Assembly: GCA_958510825.1 (NCBI GenBank)
Contig: OY294048.1
Location: forward strand, 25,059,887 to 25,123,886
DNA length: 64,000 nucleotides
DNA from: Brachypterus glaber
Taxonomy: Eukaryota; Arthropoda; Insecta; Coleoptera; Kateretidae
Direction of reading: 5' to 3'
The position numbers and the translations under genes were made by a program. Positions 55,530-64,000 of the stretch are shown piece after piece (the first letter of the stretch is position 1; every line of letters begins with the position of its first letter). Below the pieces are notes generated by a model. The model saw only the letters and a list, made by a program, of their open reading frames with translations. It did no database searches and was not told where the DNA came from.

Positions 55530-57050
55530 GGTTATATTGTATTATATTATATTATATTATACTATGCTATGCTATGCAGTGCAGTGCTATGCTAAGCTAT
55601 GCTATGCTATTCTATTTTTTATGCAAAATATGGTACCTATTCTATAAATGTTTACGGATTTATTAAAAAACTAGTTAAAAATAAATTTTATTAAATTAAA
55701 AAAAAATTAAAATGTATAAAATTAAATATAGTGCGTTAAAGTAACAGTTGGCAAAAGTAAAAGTTTATTATTACACTTTTTTTAATAATGCAAAACAACA
55801 AGCCGTATTTAAGCCATGCTTTTCTTTAGCTTGTCAGTAGCAAGAGAAAATTAGATTATGATGAAATATGTGAAAATTTTTACTATTTATAGATGAATTA
55901 TACACAGTAATCGACAATAATATAATTGTGGGGACATTTTTTTACATTTCTTAAAACAATGTATATATTAGTGGGGACATCAAAAATATATTCGTGAAAA
56001 TCTAGAATACACACCTGTTGACAATAATATACTTGTGGGACCAATTTTAATACATATAATTGTGAGGACAACACAAATTTAAAACAATGCTAGTTTTTTT
56101 ATACTTGGAATTAAATTGCTGTATGCAAAAAACTGCTAATACTATCCCTTTTTTTCGGAAATAAAAAAAAATAAAGAAAAACACACTGCCCAATTTATCC
56201 CATTTTTCCATTTTTCACCCTTCCGCGTGAAATGGATTTTTTTTTGGATGTAATGTAATCTAGTATAGTATAGTATAGTATAGTATAGTATATTATAGTA
56301 TAGTATAGTATAGTATACAGATTGTTTACGAAGTCTCGATCAGATTGCGATAAAGCGAAGAGCTTACAACCTTAGGTGAAGCTGCAAGTGGGAGAAGGTG
56401 AGGCAGCGCGAGCCAATGCCAGCAAAGGACCCACCTCCACATACTTTAGTTCAAATTTTACTAACAACAGCAAAATTCTGGCATCGATACAGTTAAAATC
56501 CAGTACCAATATAGGTATGAATAAGTGGAAACTTTGTCTTTCTTTTTTACAGTGCATACAGACATACACACAGAGACGTAACGACATTCTTTTTAATTAT
56601 TTGCAAATGAAAAATTTTTACGTTGTTTGCATTTTAGGTAAGATGGTGTAAAAAAATATTTTTTTGCCACTCTAATGTGATGTTGACAATCTATTATAAT
56701 ATTATTCTACTATAAATGTGAGGCAAAGTTTTTACATAAGTGAGGTAATTACATATTTTTGGGGACACCTAATACATAAAACTAAATTTGCATTACTTGC
56801 GGGGCCACAGTTACCCATTTTGGATTTTGATATAATTATAAGTACAGCTAAACACATAGTTTATAATAATATATTTATGGGCTGTCCTCACTACTTTTTT
56901 AAGAGTGTAAGGCATGTTTTTTGGAGGGTATCGATATATTACAAATAGCTTATGAATCAGCGCAGTTTACTCTACATACCCACGTGCTCAGTCTGAATGT
57001 CCCCACAACTCGGTGTTGTGCACACGGCCCCACAACTTATGACAGACGTG
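55530..57050. repeat. Short pentamer repeats and TGTGGGGAC-bearing spacer
   Basis: (TATAT)/(TATGC)n at about 55,535-55,615 and (TAGTA)n at about 56,262-56,316. TGTGGGGAC-type motifs lie near 55,926, 55,968, 56,033 and 57,000. ORFs of 71-91 codons at 56,372-56,651 show no known motif. Confidence 0.6.
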
Positions 57051-57054
57051 TATA

Positions 57055-57168
<114 letters not shown>

Positions 57169-57416
57169 CTTTGTAAGCAGGGTAATTAAGAAAATTTACT
57201 TTCTTTTTTTTTAATTTTAAATTTCGCTGTCAATTTAAATTTCGCGGTTAATTTAAAGTTTGCGCATGCGCATTCCGTAGACTGCTGCTACATCTTCATG
57301 ACATGATCTCGTAATGACTTCACAATGAGGAGTCATCTGTATGCGTTCATGAACTCAGAGAAAATCATTAAATGATGTCATAATGACTTCCACGTGAAAT
57401 AGCAAATGTTGTCCGG

Positions 57417-58109
57417 GCATGCGCGTGACTATTTAGTTGCTTATAGCTTATCAACGATAACACTTACAGATATGCTAAAAGCCTTTATTAAAAGAAGATT
57501 TCACGCGCTTTTCAATTATGCAGAACAAATTACCCATTCATTTTCCTAAAATAGAGAAAAAATACATTAAAAATGGATTTTTAAATTACACTTTGATAAC
57601 CACGAAAATATGAATTCAAAAAAACACTACAAAATTCTAAATATTTTTTGCTATTCAACAGTATTTTTTTCAATGTGGAACGCTTTTACTGAGATGTTAG
57701 AAAAAATATTTTTGGTTTGGACTTCCCTCAATGGCAACGTCGAAAAGATGGCGCCCGTTTGAAACTTCAAAATTAATAAAATGATATAAAATGTAATTTA
57801 TTAAACCACAAATATTTTTTTAACATCTCAGTAAAAGCGTTCCACATTAAAAAAATACTGTTAAATAGCAAAAAATATTTAGAATTTTGTAGTGTTTTTT
57901 TTTTAATTCATATTTTTGTGGTTTGACTTTTTGATGTAATTTAAAAATCCATTTTTAATGTATTTTTTCTCTATTTTAGGAAAATTAATGGGTAATTTGT
58001 TCTGCATAATTGAAAAGCGCGTGAAATGTTCTTTTAATAAAGGCTTTTAGCATATCTGTAAGTTTTATCGTTGATAAGCTATAAGCAACTAAATAGTCAC
58101 GCGCATGCA
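57417..58109. repeat. 690-bp MITE-like palindrome, GCATGCGCGTGAC ends
   Basis: Left end GCATGCGCGTGACTATTTAG and right end CTAAATAGTCACGCGCATGC are exact complements. Arms of about 300 bp pair nearly throughout, leaving a spacer of about 80 bp (57,717-57,800) that includes AAAGATGGCGCCC. Non-coding. Confidence 0.82.
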
Positions 58110-58275
58110 GGTATGTTTAAAATTTTAAGTGGTGAATCTCAGTAAATAAAATAGTTGGAGACCTAAAAACCATTGTTATGTGTCTCTTTTAATACTATAA
58201 ATAAATGCTGAAAGTTACAATAATAATAAAAATTGTCCGTCAGATTTCCGAGATTTCACTCAGAAAGTCCCTAAC
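58110..58275 (-). repeat. Right arm of 8.3-kb inverted structure
   Basis: Complement of 49,975-50,150: TTTTAAGTGGTGAATCTCAG and GTCCGTCAGATTTCCGAGAT. Confidence 0.65.
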
Positions 58276-60306
58276 AGGTGTGTACGAAGGAACCTAGTTT
58301 TTCATACTTACAATAACCCCATGTTAATTCATGAAAAAATTACGAAAATGACAAGTGCTATTTTTTTTTGAGGTGGTCGCGATGTTTAATGCCAGAAACG
58401 TATGTACACTTTATGTATCTGAGAAATACAGATCCAGAATTCTGGCGCTCGTCATTTTTCTTGGAAGTGGTAAGGGATATTAAAAAGATCAAGACACATG
58501 TTTTATATTTTCACCTATACACCTTATGATATTTTCATAATATTACTAGTTAGCCCTGTGGCGACGACTATATTTTTTTCCCATGATTTTTTTTTTCATG
58601 AAATCAAAAGATCTTTAAATTAGAATTATTTGACTTTTTACCTTTTTTTCTAATCTCATCTGTTTTCTAGTCATAAGCTGTCAAAATTCACTTAATTAAA
58701 TATTCTTTATTTTTTAACCTTTGCAGATTTTAAAAAAGTTACAAATATGTTACTTTTAGATTTATAAATACTAAATTTAAATTAGCAAAAATATAAAAAA
58801 GGTAAGCGCCAACAAAAATCCAATTATCCATTATTTAAAGACTGAATCCGGTTTTATAAATAGATTCAGCAAATAAGCGTGCGTCTTTCAGTTATTTATA
58901 CTGATGATGAAGATGATGACGATGAAAGTTTTGATGAAAGTTTTATTTCGAACATAAATTTTAGATCTTTTTTTTTGAAGGCGGCAAAAGGTGGCAACTT
59001 TTTTCTATATAGTTTACTACTACTATAAGTGAAGATAAAAATACATAAGATATTGAGTCTCGCAAATGTTAGCGTTTTTTGAAATATAAAATTTTACAAT
59101 TTTATTTCAATTTTGAAGTTTCAGTTACATTTTTGTATACTCAAAACCAGCTTATCTTTATTTTATTTTAATTTAGGAAATTGTTAGGAGTAATAAAATT
59201 CAATTCACGGAATTCTTACGACCCTGAAATCAATATTTTAACTAAAATTGATAATAAATGTTTGTATAATGTAAAGTCCAATAGAGTATAAAACACCTTT
59301 CGAGAAAGGTCGAACGACTGTAAACTGAAATAAATAAACTATATTTTTAACTTTCATATTCGTAATTATAAATTTGACTGACTAACTTTAACAATTTTCG
59401 TATCCATGACAACAATTTTCTTTATTGTTTAACACTTCCTCTTAACTATGCTTTCGCGAGAGAATCGAACAGTCGATCTCCAACACATCTGATTTACACC
59501 GGTGTCTTGAATCAAAATAAAGTTTTTTTTTCTGGCGCCAAAAACTCTTCACAGATTGAAAGAGGGTTGTCTGAAGAATAAAACCTGTTAATATTAAAAT
59601 CCTCCCCCGAGCCCTTTTCGAGAAAATGGGGATTAAAAAGGCTTAAATGGGCCTAAATTTAGTTTTCTAGGGATTTCATAAAAATGGCTAACTCGACGAA
59701 AAAAACTGTTCTGTTATAAAAGATAGACAAAAATTATCTACAAACCACTTTTTTAATGAACTCGCTAGCTCAAACCCTTACCGTTTTATAGCTCAAACAA
59801 AGTTGCATATTAAGATAGCTTATTGTCAATCATTTTTTAAGCATGCATATTTTGGGTTTTTGTAAAAAAACTCAAAAACCACAATTCCAACAACAAAAAT
59901 AGTTATTACATAAAAGATTCTTAGTTAAATTCAACACAAACCAACATTTTGTTTATCTTAATAGCTTTAATAGATCAAGAGATATATAGCTTCAAATGTT
60001 ATCGTTTTAAATTTCATGTTACAATTTTTTCCTTTATATGCAATAAATTGGTTTTTTGTAAATATCTTAAAATCGAGTAGGTAAAAGAAAAAAAAATCAT
60101 ATGAGTGAAAAAATAGCTAAGAAAATTATCTAAAAAACGCTGTTTTATTTGTTTACTTAGCTCTTTTGGTTTGCAAACTATAGCTCGTGAAAGTAAGAAA
60201 ATATTGTAATAATTTTGTATATATATATAATTTTTTATAATATTAATTTGTAGCAAAATGTTAATTCTTAACGTTGTTTGTAATAAAAATATTATAAAAA
60301 ACTCCT
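58276..60306. other. Unassigned AT-rich segment
   Basis: No coding evidence. A possible decayed LTR lies at about 59,270-59,535: GAGTATAAAAC, then AATAAA about 40 bp on, and TCTGGCGCCAAAAAC, which resembles a primer-binding site after an LTR end. No matching second LTR or internal genes are visible, so this is only a hint. A (GATGAA)n-like patch lies near 58,905. Confidence 0.35.
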
Positions 60307-60456
60307 AATTGGGCCATGTTATGCAAAAAGTAACCAACCCACAATATTTAAATATTGTGGGTAGGAATGTAGTATGGACATTTCTAGATCAGTATACGAC
60401 ATTATCTCTTTTTTTTAATATGTTGGCTACTTTTTACATAAAAGGGCCCAATTGTA
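60307..60456. repeat. 150-bp hairpin element with central 26-bp palindrome
   Basis: AATTGGGCC...AAAAAGTA at 60,308-60,336 pairs with TACTTTTTACATAAAAGGGC and CAATT at 60,427-60,455. Just inside the left arm, 60,337-60,362 is a perfect 26-bp palindrome around AATATTTAAATATT. Likely a tiny MITE. Confidence 0.55.
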
Positions 60457-60574
60457 CTATAAGCGGAGGTATTTTTCTACTAATCTTTATGGATTATAAT
60501 CCTTAACTACTTAGCCTGTGAGGTCAACATTTCTTTAGTTTAAAACCATAATTTAATCTTTAAAGTAATGTATT

Positions 60575-62222
60575 CCTCTGTGGGAAAAAATGGGGATCGG
60601 ACACACAGACTCTTCTATTATTATATAAAGCACTTGTAAGACCCCAATTAGAGTATGGGAGTATATTTTTCTTCAGAGTACCACAAAATAAATTGGCACA
60701 ACTGGAATCGGTCCAATACCAGGCTCTAAGAGTGTGTACAGGATTCCTAAAAAGTACAGCAACCAATGTTATACTGGCTGAGACAGGTGAGACCACCCTT
60801 GCCAGAAGGAGAAATACCTTGGCGATAAACTTTGTCGGCAAATACATGGGCATGAGCAACAATCAACTTACGACATCACTGCTAGAACTCTACACCATAT
60901 ACAACACAGAAGAAACCCCATATTGGAGGGGGAAGATAAACCCGCCACTCCTGGTAGCAATGGAGAAGTATCTTGAAAATATTAGGTCCATACAGAAGAC
61001 AAATATACCGGCAATATTTAAGAAGGAAATGATGATATCAATGAACACCTCGATATTCTACTTAGCTCCTCTTAAAAAGGACTCAAACAACAAAGTCCTT
61101 GCCAGAGAATATATCCAAACAAAATAGGGAAGACACCTAAAAGTATACACTGATGCCAGTAGAACAGAGGACGGAAAGGTTGGAGTTGGAGTATACATCC
61201 CAGAGGAAAACATTGAGATAGCCAATAGGGCTAGTGGACACTTAACCATTTGCTCAGCAGAAGTACTTGCCATACTGACGGCACTAAAAGCTATTAGTAA
61301 CAAGGAAAGAACAGACATAGTTATATTGTCGGATTCAAAATCGGCCTTACACAGAGTGTGTTCACCAGTTACCTCAGTTAAAACAGACAGTACTACTATG
61401 GAGGTTAAGGCAGAAATAAAAAAGTTGTTGGACAAAGGCAACACGGTCGACTTTTGCTGGTTACCAAGTCACACTTCCATCCAGGGCAACGAGAGAGCCG
61501 ATAAACTAGCTGAAGAAGGAACTAAGAAAAATCTGACTCCAAATAGAGTACCCTGGACAGAGTTGACAGCTAATTTACGAAGAACGGAAATGCAGGAATG
61601 GGAGAGGGAATGGAAAAGGTCACTGGAAACTAAAGGCAAATTTTACAAAACTCACACAATTAATTGGCAGGACAAACCATGGTATTGGAACAAAAACATG
61701 AACCGGAGACATGTTACTACCATATGCAGGTTACGCAGTGGACATTGCCTTACAAAAGCCCACTTGCATCGCACTGGCAGAATAGACTCAGATAGATGTG
61801 AATGTGGTGAAACCGAAAACTTGGATCATATATTTTTATCATGTAACCGATATAATCAGCCAAGAGAACTGCTATTTAACCAGCTTATCAATAAAATAAC
61901 AAATCCCGCAAACCTCCAAACAATCATTGCAAACCCAACCCAAGAAATAGCTAACGCTATATCCCTATTTTTAAGGAACATTAACAAATCCCTATAGTTG
62001 TACCCTGCTTTAAATTAAATCCTGAACCCAAAATAATGACTAATGTAGTGCCAGTTAGAGACTTCTAAAAAGTGAAAAGTAGTAGTGTAGTAGTGCATAA
62101 GTAGTATCTTAATCAGACAATACATTTAAAAATGACTTTTAGTTAGTAGAAAAAGGAAAGAACAGTAGACTGGCAGAAATGCTTAATTGCGATGCCAAAA
62201 ATTAAAGAAGAAGAAGAAGAAG
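60575..62222 (+). mobile_element. Recent 5'-truncated I-clade LINE insertion
   Basis: Exact 13-bp duplication AAAGTAATGTATT at 60,562-60,574 and 62,223-62,235. It ends in GATGCCAAAAATTAAAG and a (GAA)n tail, the same 3' terminus as the LINE at 30,623. The clean duplication and nearly open reading frame indicate a young insertion. Confidence 0.92.
60578..61999 (+). pseudogene. I-clade LINE ORF2 3' part: RT thumb, RNase H, Cys/His knuckle
   Basis: A single frame with one internal stop (TAG at 61,125-61,127). RT end: LYKALVRPQLEYGS, LESVQYQALRVCTGF. RNase H: KVYTDASRTEDG (D), ICSAEVLAILTAL (E), VILSDSKSAL (D) and CWLPSHTSIQGNERADKLA (H, N, D), so the catalytic set is complete. The C-terminal knuckle reads CECGETENLDHIFLSC. 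The stop falls just before RNase H. The RT catalytic core was never copied because of 5' truncation. Confidence 0.9.
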
Positions 62223-62387
62223 AAAGTAATGTATTACCCTGATTAGCTAATTAGGGACACATTATTTGTTTATGAACCCTTATTGGACAAAAGATTAATA
62301 ATTGATAATTATAAAAGGAAAAAATAGTTTAAAAACATCATTTTAAATTGAGCAAGCGTACCAAAAAGATAATTATAATTAGTGAAA

Positions 62388-64000
62388 ATGCCGAAAGACA
62401 AGTTGTTTCATGAAGAAAACAGAAAAAAAGTTTGTGCAGGATGTGGAAAAAAAATCAGTTTTGGAAAATCCAATCCAGAAAAGTTTTATATTAATAATAT
62501 TCTTGAAAATTCATTAAAGAAATTTTTAGACCCGAAATACGACATTTTAAATCCAAGGTTTCCTGTTTCTATATGTACTACATGTCGCCATTCACTTAGC
62601 GAAAGGGAAAAGGGTATTACTAAAAGGCCTTTACCAAAGATTCCAAATTTTTTAGAAGCTGTTTTACCACTTTCAAATACCAGATCTTGTCCCGATAGAG
62701 AACAAAAAGAAAAAAACTAATTGCAGTCACATTTGCTCGATAGCAAGAATCAACGCAATTAAAAAAAAAATAAGAATTCCGCAATTAACAGTGTCACAAA
62801 AATGCCTCAAACATCAAAGGAAGAAACTAGAAATTCATTAGAATTGTGTAAAGTATGTTTTGAAATAATTGGCAAAGGAAAAAGACACTCATGTAATTCC
62901 ATGAATGTTTCTGCAAACGTACTGAAAACTGTAGAAAACTTGCCAGAAAAACAACAGGATCAAATTATTCATTCAATGCTAAGAAAAAAAATTAATGCTG
63001 ATAATTCCCAGAATCAAAACATGAACCTGAACTTGGCCACTAAAGGAAGACGTGCAAATCTGCTTCTAAGTCCAAAATCCAAAGAACAAGCCCTTTTTTC
63101 CACTGAAGCATTAGATAATTATAAAGTGAACTTGGGTGCTTCCGCATCGCAAATGAAAAAAATTACTAATTTCTTAAGATGCAGTACAGGAAGGAATTCG
63201 GTGCCAGCATATTATGGGACTCATATTAGTAAACGTTCCAAGACATTAAAGGACATCTATAAAGATGGAATATTTGAAATGTTTGTAGACGACCACGAAA
63301 AGAAAGCAAGACCAGTTATTTGGGCAGACGCAGAAGAGCTTTTAGATGCTGTACTCGAAGCCAGAGATGAAAGAGATAAAGTGTATATTAAAATAATGGC
63401 TGATGGAGGACAGGGCTTTTTTAAATTAAGCATGACATTGCTTCCTGAAAATGATTGCCTAGACGCCGAAAAAACTTAACTGGAAAATAAAAAACCAAAA
63501 AGAAGCCTATACACAGAAGGCGGAAGCAGTGCAAAAAAGGCCAAATTAACCAGCGTGCAGAGAATTATTATGCTATGTATTGTTCCTGAAATCAAAGAAA
63601 CATATGAAAATATAAAATTGCTCTTCGAATTAACAAAAATTATAATATTCCATTTAAATTTGTGGCTGATTTCAAATTAATACTTATAGTAAATGGTCAA
63701 CAAACGGCGACATCAACGTACCCCAGCCCATATTGCTTTGTTACCCTAAATGAGATAATAAAGAAGAAAAAGAAGAAGTAGAAAAAGAAGAAGAAGAAGA
63801 AACAGAGGAAGATACAGCAATGAAAGATCCACTTGATATATCAATTGAATGTATGAGTTTAAAAACATATGGCGATCTTCGACAGTTACAAAAAATTTTG
63901 TTCTCTCGGAAAAAACAAAAAATATGCCAAAGACTGTCATAATACAATAAACATGCCTCTGTTTGAAGAAGAAGAAGATAAAACATATATTATAGAAAAA
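62388..64000 (+). pseudogene. Unnamed DDE-like transposase-family gene, N-terminal and central parts
   Basis: ATG at 62,388 opens a 110-codon frame with a CAGCGKKI ... SICTTCRHSL double CxxC finger. A second frame (62,802-63,479) has CKVCFEIIGKGKRHSC, then VYIKIMADGGQGFFKLSMTL (candidate first D). Past a stop, LTSVQRIIMLCIVPEIKETY follows; after a shift, FKFVADFKLILIVNGQQTAT (second D) and YPSPYCFVTL, with Ser where a paired Cys would be expected. A GAA-rich acidic tract (63,736-63,810) precedes MSLKTYGDLRQL. It runs off the window before the expected EQA-E-H block (seen at 6,371). At least three breaks. Full-length relatives are known to me only as uncharacterized proteins. Confidence 0.65.

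Noticed and set aside
59270..59545. LTR with TATA, AATAAA and TGGCGCC primer-binding site
   Set aside because: No second LTR, no gag/pol downstream and no clear TG...CA boundaries; kept only as a hint in the spacer description.
63736..63810. LINE (GAA)n tail inside the DDE-like gene
   Set aside because: Resembles the I-clade tail, but no LINE sequence precedes it and coding similarity continues after it; more likely a microsatellite expansion in an acidic linker.

Overview
The window is AT-rich eukaryotic DNA, almost certainly from an arthropod (insect-like). It carries insect-style CR1/Jockey-like and I-clade LINEs, a Ty3/gypsy element, Penelope-like elements, a mariner-type transposase remnant and many inverted-repeat DNA elements. 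I found no convincing host protein-coding gene, rRNA or functional tRNA. I cannot name the species; nothing in the sequence separates beetle, bug or another order.

Layout. 1-6.7 kb: a solo terminal repeat, one copy of an abundant palindromic repeat (here family A), a decayed LINE split by a palindrome with two hammerhead-like motifs, two LINE 3' fragments, and a piece of an unnamed DDE-like protein. 7.5-14.6 kb: a minus-strand Ty3/gypsy element (gag-PR-RT-RH-IN) broken by three insertions. 14.6-17.1 kb: an I-clade LINE. 17.1-22.4 kb: a small MITE, a GC-rich unidentified island, an inverted pair of mariner transposase 3' ends, and a 2.7-kb foldback with tandem repeats and six symmetric CAAGATGGCGGC sites. 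22.4-25.3 kb: mostly unrecognised. 25.5-30 kb: a PHD-finger LINE, then family A copies.

29.9-42.2 kb is one Penelope-like element (PLE1) split in two places. One split holds an I-clade LINE, itself carrying a second, nearly intact Penelope-like element (PLE2). The other holds a CR1/Jockey-like LINE carrying a tRNA-like SINE candidate, an unidentified insert and a 200-N gap. 42.7-49.9 kb is a nest of inverted-repeat elements. The key one is element C (44,335-49,738), with about 350-bp terminal inverted repeats and a minus-strand DDE-like gene with one early stop. 50-58.3 kb is simple-sequence and minisatellite DNA arranged as nested palindromes, with a recurrent TGTGGGGAC motif. 60.6-62.2 kb is a recent I-clade LINE with clean 13-bp target duplications. 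62.4-64 kb is a third DDE-like locus, running off the window.

The genes do not form a pathway; the sequence records successive insertions. The best candidate for an undescribed system is the unnamed DDE-like protein family (6.4, 48.2 and 62.4 kb), together with element C and the TA-TACAGGGTG-type termini it shares with several non-coding inverted-repeat families here.
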